Made by a program: the position numbers and the translations under genes. DNA of 64,000 nucleotides from assembly GCF_900110465.1 (NCBI RefSeq), contig NZ_FODV01000011.1:1-64000 (forward strand). Direction: 5' to 3'. Within the stretch, counting starts at the first letter, position 1. Each line of letters begins with the position of its first letter. The notes below the pieces were generated by a model, which searched no databases, had not been told where the DNA came from, and saw only the letters and a list, made by a program, of their open reading frames with translations. Below, in pieces: positions 46,260-54,918 of this stretch. This stretch comes from Halogranum amylolyticum. GTDB lineage: Archaea; Halobacteriota; Halobacteria; Halobacteriales; Haloferacaceae.

Positions 46260-47126
46260 CTACTGTGTCCCGTCCATGAGCAATCGTTGGAGGGCCTTGT
46301 GTTCGGCCTCTGCGATATCGGCTGTGTCTCGTGATTCGGTGGGGGAAACATGACATTCGTCGGTCACGAACCCATCGTAGTCCATTGCGGCGAGTGCCTC
46401 GAAAAGTGGCTCGTAATCTGTCTGGCCCTCGCCGAGCAACGTGGGTTCGAACCACTCGTCGCCTTCGATAGTCCGAACCGAGAATCGTCCTGTACCGTCA
46501 TTCGCGACACGGCGCTCGTCTTTCACATGCACATGCCGGAGCCAGTTGTCAAGCGTTTCAACGGATTCCCGTCCGTAATCAGCATGTGAGATGAACATGT
46601 TTCCAGCATCGTGTATCGCACCGACATTATCGCGGTCAATCAGTTCAAAGAGGCGAACGGCATCATCTCCGGATTCAACAATCGTTCCACTGTGAATTTC
46701 AACGCCGAGTTCTTTATCGTATTTGGCCGCACGGTCGGCAGCACGACGCATCCACATGGCGCCCTCCTCGTAGTGGGTACTGTCTGCCTCGAACGCGGCG
46801 GGGCCACCGGGGCCGTGGCGGACGAGGTCGACATTCAATATCTCTGCCAGCTCACAGAACCGTTCGAGCTGTACAAGCTGCTCCTCACATTCGGCGTCGC
46901 TTTTACCCAGATAGTTTCCGGTGTAGGTAGCAAGACATGGAATTTCGAGTCCAAGGTCGCGAACATAATCCCGGAGTGCCTGGGCCTCCTCGTCGGTAGT
47001 TTCCACATCGAAGTGGGGGGGTCTACACATGAGTTCGACACCATCGTATCCGATCTCTGAGGCAAGCGTACAGGCATCTTTCAAACTTCGATCGCTCAGG
47101 ACTTTTGTGAACAGGGCTGTTTGCAT
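46260..47126 (-). CDS. Sugar-phosphate isomerase/epimerase-like TIM barrel (1)
   Basis: 288 residues from ATG 47126 (MQTALFTKVLSDRSLKDAC), chosen because the conserved barrel begins there. Motifs: ASEIGYDGVELMCR, GVEIHSGTIVESG (metal Glu/His), GAIHDAGNMFISH (metal Asp), RHVHVKDERRV (metal His) and DGFVTDECHVSP. This is the xylose-isomerase-like AP2Ec family: isomerases, epimerases and 3-keto-sugar lyases with a divalent metal. Paired with oxidoreductase (8). Confidence 0.86.
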   Translation of the reverse strand: MQTALFTKVLSDRSLKDACTLASEIGYDGVELMCRPPHFDVETTDEEAQALRDYVRDLGLEIPCLATYTGNYLGKSDAECEEQLVQLERFCELAEILNVDLVRHGPGGPAAFEADSTHYEEGAMWMRRAADRAAKYDKELGVEIHSGTIVESGDDAVRLFELIDRDNVGAIHDAGNMFISHADYGRESVETLDNWLRHVHVKDERRVANDGTGRFSVRTIEGDEWFEPTLLGEGQTDYEPLFEALAAMDYDGFVTDECHVSPTESRDTADIAEAEHKALQRLLMDGTQ

Positions 47127-47233
47127 CGTGAATGTGTGCCACGGGTGGCATCTTGAATGTTGTCCCACCACCATCTGGGAATCATAGAGCGGGATTACGT
47201 CGATCTCGGCCAGATAAGTTCTGTCGGCTTGAG

Positions 47234-48682
47234 TCAGGCGTAAATGGATTCGAGGCTCCACTCAGCTACAGGGATGAAGAATGAATCGTCAGTATCAAGG
47301 TCGATTCGATGCCCGAACGGAGCCGTAAGGACCGAGTCAAGACTGATCTTCCCTTCCTGAACGTCCAGTGTCGGGAATCCATCGGGATGGCGAGTGAAGA
47401 GGTCGGGATGAACATCGAGAATCTGCTCTTGGACGTCTTCAGGGAGCATGCTGAGACCCCGGTAGTAGTGGTGCCCGTTACGTTCCACACTCTCCATGCC
47501 GAGCGTCGCCATCACGGCAAGATCTTCTTGGAGTTCGATTGGTCCGAGCGTCGTTAGATCCTCACCACTCATGAGGTACCGTCCCCCGTCCTCTCTGTGA
47601 CGATACTTAAGCAAGCACCGGTTTGCAATGCCCTTGAAGATGCCTTTGCAGTTCTTGTGGCTGGTACCGTTGTAGCCGCTCGAAAGAGCACGCTGAAGGC
47701 TATCGAGCGAATCGTCTGACTCATCGATAATGATCGGTGGTCGGTTCTCCCAGGCATCGAATGCTTCTCGAGTCCGCTCGCTGAATGCTTCGTCGCGGGG
47801 CAACGGTTGCTCGACATACCGGAGATGCTCGAAGAATTCTGTAAGGTCATTATCCGCGGTCATCTGTTCCCATTGGTCACGGAACGCCGTGACTGTCGGA
47901 TACTGCTCGTTCGCGTCGAGCGTAAATGCGTAGTCGTCGAGATGCGTTTCGACCACTTCCTGGATACGGCGCAACCGGTCGATATCGGATGGTTTTGCTG
48001 CCAGCTTGATTTTGAAATGGCTGATATCTTGCTCGACGACGTACTCCGAGAGTGTCTGCGGGAGACCATCGTCCAGACGGTTGTCAACGCCCACGTCGTC
48101 GTCCGTAAGTGGATCACTCAGACCAACCGTATGCCGAATGGAGGTCTGCGAAAGCGGCGTGTCGGGCAACAAATCGCTAGCTGACTCACCGTCGAGTTCG
48201 TCATGAATCGCACCCAGGTTAATCCCAAGGGTCTCTTCGTGAACTGCATCCGGGAACGAGGTTTCGGTGGCTCGACAATACGCGTCGATGACAGCCTGCT
48301 CGACGAGACTGACACCGTAACTCCAGAGGAGGGCTGGATGATCGGTATCTGCTGCCCATGACTCTACAGCATCGTAGACCGATCGCCAGCACTCGAAAGC
48401 CGACTCAACTGGTGGTAGTGCTTCAGATTCGTCGCAGGCCGCGCTGAAGACTTCTAGCATGGCTGTGACACCTGATTCCATCGTGAGGTCGGGGTCCTTG
48501 TAGAACCACATCGGTGCGAGTGCCCCCATCGCCACTCCTCGATACGAATCACCGTTCACGTCGATGGTCGCATCGAGGAGGACTTGTGGCCCTTCAGCAA
48601 CGTGGACGTTCCCGAAGTGAAACGTCATCCGGCGGTGAAGGTTAGAAACGTACAGTTCAGTATCCGTGATGGAGACTACCAT
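47234..48682 (-). CDS. Enolase-superfamily (mandelate racemase-like) protein
   Basis: 482 residues, longer than the usual 370-420. The barrel motifs are visible: SHFKIKLAAKP (KxK acid/base, about 224), FTLDANEQY (metal Asp, about 252), YVEQPLPRD (metal Glu, about 290), IIIDESDDS (third metal ligand, about 320) and GTSHKNCKGIFKGI (Lys, about 342). Superfamily members abstract a proton next to a carboxylate, typically dehydrating sugar acids. First gene of the minus-strand run ending at 42146. Substrate probably a sugar acid (inference). Confidence 0.82.
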   Translation of the reverse strand: MVVSITDTELYVSNLHRRMTFHFGNVHVAEGPQVLLDATIDVNGDSYRGVAMGALAPMWFYKDPDLTMESGVTAMLEVFSAACDESEALPPVESAFECWRSVYDAVESWAADTDHPALLWSYGVSLVEQAVIDAYCRATETSFPDAVHEETLGINLGAIHDELDGESASDLLPDTPLSQTSIRHTVGLSDPLTDDDVGVDNRLDDGLPQTLSEYVVEQDISHFKIKLAAKPSDIDRLRRIQEVVETHLDDYAFTLDANEQYPTVTAFRDQWEQMTADNDLTEFFEHLRYVEQPLPRDEAFSERTREAFDAWENRPPIIIDESDDSLDSLQRALSSGYNGTSHKNCKGIFKGIANRCLLKYRHREDGGRYLMSGEDLTTLGPIELQEDLAVMATLGMESVERNGHHYYRGLSMLPEDVQEQILDVHPDLFTRHPDGFPTLDVQEGKISLDSVLTAPFGHRIDLDTDDSFFIPVAEWSLESIYA

Positions 48683-48796
48683 GGGTTGATCTCACGCTGA
48701 CAGGTGATAAACCCCACCCCTCTATCACTCATTCTCTTCTCCTTAGACAGGTTTGAGCTCCGATACATTTTATGCCCCCTGTGTCATTCTGTGACT

Positions 48797-49636
48797 ATGG
48801 TCGAAATTACCATACTCACTCCCGATGATATCGAGGCAGGGATGCGACTCTCCACGCAAGCGGGATGGAATCAAGTCGCTGCAGACTGGGAACGGTTTAT
48901 TGATCTCTCACCGAATCGCTGCTTTGCCGGCCGTGTGGATGGTCGGGTCGTCGCCACAACCTGTCTCGTGACGTACGAGGATGTCACATGGATTGGAATG
49001 GTACTCGTCGACGAGGCCCATCGTTGCAAGGGATACGGAACGGCTCTATTCGAACACGCGCTCGACTCTGTTCGAGAAGATACTCGTATGGACATTGGTC
49101 TCGATGCGACAGAGGACGGTGCATCCATCTATCGTGAGAGTGGTTTTCAGGTTGCGAGCCCCATCGAGCGTTGGAGTGGAACACTCAAAAGTGGCGATAG
49201 TGAGGATGCTGCAACAGTACTGCCCCCAACTGAAGCCGATGCCATCTACACTCTGGATCAGCAGGCCGTTGACATCGACCGCTCCCACCTATTAGAACGA
49301 ATGTTATCAGAAGTCGGCACCTCTGCCCTTGGAATTCGAGAAGACGGCCGGCTCACAGGCTATGGGATCTTACGTCCGGGTCGGATGTGTCCACAACTTG
49401 GTCCAATCGTTGTCTCTGAACCCACTGACCTGAAACTCCTTCTCAATGGTACCTCAGCAGTTCTCTCTGATCCAACCATCATCATCGATACATTTCCGAA
49501 CGCAGAAACAACTGGAATTCTCGAATCATATGGACTGTCGAAGCAACGTGAACTCGTTAGGATGAGCTACCAATCAGACCGACCATTGCTGAACGGTCCT
49601 ACAATTCATGGCGCCGTCGACTTTGCGTGGGGCTGA
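48797..49636 (+). CDS. GNAT N-acetyltransferase, two-domain type
   Basis: 279 residues from ATG 48797 (an upstream frame from 48704 adds a hydrophobic, non-conserved leader). The first domain shows the GNAT acetyl-CoA loop: GMVLVDEAHRCKGYGTALFE (about 75-94) and IYRESGFQVAS. The C-terminal half (about 150-279) is a second GNAT-like domain as in YitH-type acetyltransferases. It could acetylate an amino sugar or a metabolite. First gene of the plus-strand run 48797-53588, divergent from the enolase-like gene. Confidence 0.8.
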   Translation: MVEITILTPDDIEAGMRLSTQAGWNQVAADWERFIDLSPNRCFAGRVDGRVVATTCLVTYEDVTWIGMVLVDEAHRCKGYGTALFEHALDSVREDTRMDIGLDATEDGASIYRESGFQVASPIERWSGTLKSGDSEDAATVLPPTEADAIYTLDQQAVDIDRSHLLERMLSEVGTSALGIREDGRLTGYGILRPGRMCPQLGPIVVSEPTDLKLLLNGTSAVLSDPTIIIDTFPNAETTGILESYGLSKQRELVRMSYQSDRPLLNGPTIHGAVDFAWG

Positions 49637-49696
49637 GTCGGTTCAGCATCCCCACCAAAGGTTTAAGCCAGTCGACATCATCGGTTTCGGCCAATT

Positions 49697-51676
49697 ATGG
49701 AATCCTTTGAAAAGAATGTCGATGGATATTATGACGTCGGGGCGCAGTTACCGAGGTACCTCTATCAACGTGCCAATGAACAGTTCAAGACAGCTGAGCG
49801 CGAACGTAAAGAACTCGACTCGATTTCGGCAGTTGCAGACCGTACGACGACTGCGCGGGAGTTCTTCATTGATTCGATTGGTGGTCTCCCTAATGAGAAG
49901 ACACCGCTAGAACCAGAAGTAACTGGGACACTCGAACGAGACGATTACATTATCGAGAAAGTGGTCTTTCAGAGCCTGCCTGGATTCCACGTCACCACGA
50001 ATCTCTATCTCCCGAAAGAGAAAGTCGTGGACAACGGGTTCCCAGGTGTCCTTTTTTTCTGCGGGCACGCTTCGGTTGGCAAGGCAGCTACTGTCTACCA
50101 GCAGGCCTGTATTGAACTCGTAAGCCAAGGATTCGCCGTTCTTGCCGTTGATCCAATTGGACAAGGAGAGCGCCATCAATTCTACGACCCTGAAACCGGA
50201 CAGAATCCACGGGAGAACACTATTGAGCACAGTTATCTCGGACACCAATGCCAACTCATCGGAACAAACCTCGCACGGTATTTCGTCTGGGACTGTATCC
50301 GTGCATTTGATTATCTTGCTTCTCGCCCTGAGGTAGACCAGTCTCGGATCGGAGCAATGGGAAACTCTGGTGGAGGGATGCAGACAGGATATCTGATGCT
50401 GGCAGATGATCGCCTTGCTGCGGCGGTCCCGTGTTGTTTTATCACGAGTAAAGAGGACTACATGAAGACAGGGCAAGCGCAGGACGGCGAGCAGATACTC
50501 TGGCGTGCTATCGAACGTGGCCCGCGCTACGATGATTTCCTCACTGGCTTCGCTCCAAAGCCGGTTCAGATCGGTGCAGCACAGTCAGACTTTCTCTGTA
50601 TTGAGGGTGCATATCGAACCGTTGCGCGTGCTGAAAGCGTATATGGTCAGTACGACGCTGTCGATAACATTGACCTCGTAATCTCGCCAGAAACACATGG
50701 CCTCTCGCCAACGCTTCGGCAGGCAGCAATAAACTGGTTCCGTAGCCATCTCCAAGGCCGAGCGCCGGACTTCAAAACTGGGGACCCTCACGTCGAATCA
50801 ACCGAGATCCTCCATTGTCTCCCCAACGGTGAAGTGAACGCCGCATACGCGGATGAACGCCACGTCGTCGACTTAAACCGGGCGTACCTTGAAAAAGCAT
50901 CTTTTGACACCAATCGTACTCACGATGACGCAGAACCGCTCGCTCATCGCCTCCGCGAACGCTTTGATCTCAATCGAGCACGACCACGGTTGTTTCCACG
51001 GTCCATCCAGAGCGAGGCAGTCGATGGACTCGTCACTGAGAAGGTATTCTTTCACAGCGACTCAGATATCGTTACCACGGGTATCCTCATCCGTGACTCA
51101 GATGTTGATACCCCGATTCCGACCGTCACATTACTACCTCAGGGGACAGCCGATATCGAAGACTACGAGGATTCCGTTAAGCAATGGGCCCACGAGCGAG
51201 GCGTGGTGCTCATCTTCGATCCGCGTGGCATCGGTGGCGTCCGTGCTCGTGAGGTGAACACGCCACTGGCCAACGGTGGGGAGTACTTCGACTACCATGG
51301 GACAGAGTACAAACTCGCTTCGGATGCTCTAATGACTGGGACGTCGCTACTCGCACTCCGCACGTTCGACGTACTGCGGGCTATTGACTATTTTCGTCAT
51401 CGAACAGGTGGTGAGCAATTCGGCATAGTCGGTGCCGGTGACCGGTCATTCAGTGCACTGTATGCAGCGGTTGCTGATTCCGGCGTTGCCTCCGTGACTG
51501 TCGAGGATGTCCTATCGTTCCAAGACCGGGCAACGACAAAGGAGATTACTCCGAACTTTGGGCTCACTGTTTTCGACGTTGTTGGGAAATTCGATGTCCC
51601 GCAGCTACTCACGGCACTTGATGATCGAACTGTCCGACGGATATCGTTCCCGAAATCTTCGCTTCCCAATCCATAG
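49697..51676 (+). CDS. Tandem alpha/beta-hydrolase (carbohydrate-esterase-like), second domain degenerate
   Basis: 659 residues with two hydrolase domains. Domain 1 (about 70-370): oxyanion region FFCGHASVGKA, LAVDPIGQGER, nucleophile elbow GAMGNSGGGMQTGY (Ser about 224) and catalytic His in SPETHGLS (about 334). This resembles acetyl-xylan-esterase-like and other carbohydrate-esterase hydrolases. Domain 2 (about 430-650) keeps LIFDPRGIGGVR, but its elbow reads GIVGAGDRSFSALY with Asp in place of Ser. No signal peptide, so it acts inside the cell, probably removing ester groups from imported sugars (inference). Confidence 0.8.
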   Translation: MESFEKNVDGYYDVGAQLPRYLYQRANEQFKTAERERKELDSISAVADRTTTAREFFIDSIGGLPNEKTPLEPEVTGTLERDDYIIEKVVFQSLPGFHVTTNLYLPKEKVVDNGFPGVLFFCGHASVGKAATVYQQACIELVSQGFAVLAVDPIGQGERHQFYDPETGQNPRENTIEHSYLGHQCQLIGTNLARYFVWDCIRAFDYLASRPEVDQSRIGAMGNSGGGMQTGYLMLADDRLAAAVPCCFITSKEDYMKTGQAQDGEQILWRAIERGPRYDDFLTGFAPKPVQIGAAQSDFLCIEGAYRTVARAESVYGQYDAVDNIDLVISPETHGLSPTLRQAAINWFRSHLQGRAPDFKTGDPHVESTEILHCLPNGEVNAAYADERHVVDLNRAYLEKASFDTNRTHDDAEPLAHRLRERFDLNRARPRLFPRSIQSEAVDGLVTEKVFFHSDSDIVTTGILIRDSDVDTPIPTVTLLPQGTADIEDYEDSVKQWAHERGVVLIFDPRGIGGVRAREVNTPLANGGEYFDYHGTEYKLASDALMTGTSLLALRTFDVLRAIDYFRHRTGGEQFGIVGAGDRSFSALYAAVADSGVASVTVEDVLSFQDRATTKEITPNFGLTVFDVVGKFDVPQLLTALDDRTVRRISFPKSSLPNP

Positions 51677-51717
51677 CTAAACCAATATTTTTGTCCTCAG
51701 GGTCCGGAATCCAATGT

Positions 51718-52479
51718 ATGCTGTTCGGACTCTGTACCATCTCGAACAAAGAGATGGACGTTCTGGATGTTATCGACGCCGCTGTTGACGCAGGATACGA
51801 TGGTGTCGAAGTATGGGGTGGTGACCACGTAAGTAACGATAAGGACGCCGAATGTACCGCAATCCGTGAGCGCGTGGAAACCCACGAACTCTCGATTCCG
51901 GTCTATGGTTCATATCTTCGGCCAGGTACCGATGCGTTCGCTGACCAACTCACACACGAACTTGAAGTGGCAGTCACGCTGGGTGCTGACCTAGTCCGTG
52001 TTTGGGCGGGGAATCAAGAATGGCAAGACCACCATGATCACCACCTTGACGCCGTTGTTGCGGATCTTCGCGAGGCAGCCGATTCAGCGGCGGAGCGGAA
52101 TCTCGCTATCACCGTTGAGAAACATGAAGGGACCCTAACCAACACGACAGAGGGTGCCCGCCGTGTTATCGAGCGGGTTAGCCATCCACATTGTGGCCTT
52201 AATTACCAACCACTGTTCGGCATGAATGCCGCTACTATCGCGTCCGAATCCCGTGAGCTTGCGCCCATCTCGAATAACGTCCATCTCCAGGCAGTCCCGG
52301 AACAAGGTGGACGAAAGCGGTGTCTGCTAGCTAATGCGTTTTACGACGTCGGAACGGTAATTCGGGTCTTCCAAGATGCTGGCTTTGATGGCTTTGCCAA
52401 CGTAGAGTTTGTGACCGACGATCTCCCGTATAGCAAAGCGATTGCGCACGACAGAGCATATCTCAGGTCGGTCGTGTGA
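51718..52479 (+). CDS. Sugar-phosphate isomerase/epimerase-like TIM barrel (2)
   Basis: 253 residues from ATG 51718 (MLFGLCTISNKEMDVLDVID). AAVDAGYDGVEVWGGDH, ADLVRVWAGNQEWQDHHDHH, AITVEKHEGTLTNT (metal Glu), HCGLNYQPLFGMN and GFANVEFVTDDLPY at the end. The central metal region reads NYQPLF rather than the usual D-x-x-H, so ligand use may differ. Same AP2Ec family as 46260-47126. It follows the esterase by 41 nt and precedes oxidoreductase (9), repeating the TIM-barrel/oxidoreductase pairing. Confidence 0.82.
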   Translation: MLFGLCTISNKEMDVLDVIDAAVDAGYDGVEVWGGDHVSNDKDAECTAIRERVETHELSIPVYGSYLRPGTDAFADQLTHELEVAVTLGADLVRVWAGNQEWQDHHDHHLDAVVADLREAADSAAERNLAITVEKHEGTLTNTTEGARRVIERVSHPHCGLNYQPLFGMNAATIASESRELAPISNNVHLQAVPEQGGRKRCLLANAFYDVGTVIRVFQDAGFDGFANVEFVTDDLPYSKAIAHDRAYLRSVV

Positions 52480-52625
52480 ACTACCCAACCCTCAACGCTG
52501 AGAGCGGTCTTGAGGCAGTAGTTGGTCACCTCTCTTTCTGCCTCCTCGAGGGACAATCCGAGCAGAAACGTATTTTTCCAACTCTGCACAACGTTGAAGA
52601 GTATGGAGGGGGAGTTGGAAACGAG

Positions 52626-53588
52626 ATGCGAGTAGCATTTATCGGTGCTGGGAAGATGGCCAGTGGCCTAATGGACTGCATAGATGAGATCGACGGTCAC
52701 AGCATTGTCGCCGTCTGCGACGTTAATGAGGAGGCAGCTCGCAGCGCTGCTTCTCCTCGAGATGCGGACGTGTACACCGACCACGAAACGCTCTTCGAAG
52801 CAGCCGATTTCGAGGTCGTGTTTATCGCGATTCCACCGTTCGCATACAGCGACCAAATCGACCTCGCCGCCGAACACGGGGTCCACTGCTTCGTCGAGAA
52901 GCCAGTCGGTCTCCACATCGAAGATGCCCACGAGTGGAAAGCTGCCCTCGATACTGCTGATGTGATTACATCCTCGGGCTACGTCTTCAGATATGACGCG
53001 ATTACCGAACGAGCTCGCGAACTCATCGGAGACCGGCCAATCGCCTTGCTTGACGCGAGTTACTGGAGTGGACTGCTCGCTAGCGAATGGGGCAACAAAA
53101 TGTCGACGTCAGGAGGCGACATCAATATCCGAGCCACACACGTATACGACCTCCTACGCTACTTTGGCGGCGACGTCGAACAGGTCTTCGCTGTCGGCAG
53201 TGAGAACGTTGGGACGCCTGAAATCGATTACTTTGATGCCGTTGCTGCGACTGTTGAACACGAAAACGGAGTCGTCTCCAGCGTTTCATCAGCAGTCGTA
53301 GCACCGCAGTGGACAGTCACACTGGATATTACTGGAGAAGATTTCGAGCTGCATCTTGATTACGCGGCACAACGACTCACTGGTGAAGTCGACGGCAACA
53401 ACATCGAGTTTGATGGCGAGTGTGATCGGTACCGCAAAGAGGTCGAGACGTTCCTCCATGCGTGCATGACGGACGACCAGTCGATAGTCAGATCGTCGTT
53501 TGCCGACGCAACCCGGACACTGGAGTTGAATTGGGCAACAATCGAAGCCACCGAATCAGAAACTGTCATCGAGCCGGGTACTAAATAG
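52626..53588 (+). CDS. Gfo/Idh/MocA-family oxidoreductase (9)
   Basis: 320 residues from ATG 52626; an open frame upstream to 52476 lacks conserved sequence. VAFIGAGKMASGLMDCI, VFIAIPPFAYSDQID, VEKPVGLHIEDA (catalytic Lys) and GGDINIRATHVYDLLRYFGG in the substrate domain. Last gene of the plus-strand run. Its stop is 3 nt from the end of the convergent transporter gene. Confidence 0.84.
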   Translation: MRVAFIGAGKMASGLMDCIDEIDGHSIVAVCDVNEEAARSAASPRDADVYTDHETLFEAADFEVVFIAIPPFAYSDQIDLAAEHGVHCFVEKPVGLHIEDAHEWKAALDTADVITSSGYVFRYDAITERARELIGDRPIALLDASYWSGLLASEWGNKMSTSGGDINIRATHVYDLLRYFGGDVEQVFAVGSENVGTPEIDYFDAVAATVEHENGVVSSVSSAVVAPQWTVTLDITGEDFELHLDYAAQRLTGEVDGNNIEFDGECDRYRKEVETFLHACMTDDQSIVRSSFADATRTLELNWATIEATESETVIEPGTK

Positions 53589-53591
53589 CAC

Positions 53592-54818
53592 TCACGGAGG
53601 CAATGCTGGAACGAGCGTTCGTAGATAATTGTAGACGATCGCTAAGATGGCGAGATACCCTAAGACAGCAAGTGCCGTTACAGCAGGGCTGTTCCGGTAC
53701 TCTCCCATGAATTCGTGATCGCGAGAAATCGCGATGACGAGAAAACCCAACAGCGGAAACGCGATGATAGCAAGAGCCTGTGCAGTTCGAAGGAGTTCGA
53801 TTGGACTGCCGCCAGCAATCAATACCACGACGAGTCCCAACACCATCGCCGCGACCGACCACAGTTTTACAGGGCGTCCTTCCATCGAAGCGTCACCACC
53901 ATATCCGTCTACGAGTAACGTCGCACCGATGAGAGCATTAACAACGAGTGAGGAGAGGCTTGCAAAGAAGAATCCGATAAGAAAGAGATAGAACGCACCG
54001 TCGCCGACTGCAGGCCGGAGGACAGAAGCCATTCCCTGAGCAGAGGTAGCTGAGGCGTCTGACCCGTGGAGAACACCTGCACTAGTAAGAAGTATCGTCA
54101 TCACGATGACGCCAAGGATTGCAATACCGAGAATCGTGTCGACTCCCTCTTCGACGAGACGTTCGGGCCCCCACGAATTCTCTTTCATCAAGTGCGTTTG
54201 ATACGCGGCTGCGGCGATCGAGAAGTTCGTCGCTGCAAGCCCAAGCGCAAGAAAAACGCTACTAGTGGTTGGGAACCTAGGAACAAGACCTGCTATAGCT
54301 GGCTGAAAGTCGATGCCGACAATGGCGAGCGTGCCAACAAACGAGACAAGCATTATTCCGACGACAACCTTCACAAGTGTCTCTACCTTTTCGTACAGTG
54401 CTGGTAACCACACGAACCCGACCGCGAGAGCGGTAAACACCGCAGCCCAAAAGCGAGGGTCGCCCCCAAAGAGTGCAGCGGAGGCAAAGCCGATGCCAGC
54501 ATTATTGCCAGTCTGGAAGGCCAAAATAGTGAGAAAACTGAATCCACCACCAGCCAAAGCAATCACATCACCATATTTCGCCCGAGTCACGCTGAATAGG
54601 GTCTGACCCGTGACGAGGCCGATGCGAGCTGCTAGCCATGTGAACGTGATCATGAATATAGTCGCCACAACCGGAACCCACAATAACTCGTACCCAAAGC
54701 TCCCTCCCACGAGAATACTGAGGGTGATGCTCCCAGGACCAACGACAACCGCAGCGAGCACTAGGGCTGGCCCAATCGCTCGAAGACGATTCGTGAGTGT
54801 TCGTTCCGTGTTCGACAT
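53592..54818 (-). CDS. Nramp-related membrane transporter
   Basis: 408 residues with about 11 membrane segments. The start (LRAIGPALVLAAVVVGPGSITLSI) corresponds to Nramp TM1, but the metal-binding DPGN motif reads GPGS. The TM6 region (AAAAYQTHLMKENSWG) keeps a His but not the Met-Pro-His triplet. Such Nramp-related proteins may carry something other than Mn2+/Fe2+. Convergent with the plus-strand run, divergent from the binding-protein gene at 54919 (100-nt gap). The link to the sugar pathway is unproven. Confidence 0.75.
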   Translation of the reverse strand: MSNTERTLTNRLRAIGPALVLAAVVVGPGSITLSILVGGSFGYELLWVPVVATIFMITFTWLAARIGLVTGQTLFSVTRAKYGDVIALAGGGFSFLTILAFQTGNNAGIGFASAALFGGDPRFWAAVFTALAVGFVWLPALYEKVETLVKVVVGIMLVSFVGTLAIVGIDFQPAIAGLVPRFPTTSSVFLALGLAATNFSIAAAAYQTHLMKENSWGPERLVEEGVDTILGIAILGVIVMTILLTSAGVLHGSDASATSAQGMASVLRPAVGDGAFYLFLIGFFFASLSSLVVNALIGATLLVDGYGGDASMEGRPVKLWSVAAMVLGLVVVLIAGGSPIELLRTAQALAIIAFPLLGFLVIAISRDHEFMGEYRNSPAVTALAVLGYLAILAIVYNYLRTLVPALPP

Positions 54819-54918
54819 GGGACAGAGTCACAGTCGAATTGACATAATTGTTCTTATCAATGTGTGAGAAAGTCCGCACAATGTTTATATAACAGTATCA
54901 ACGATGTGAAAGAGACAC

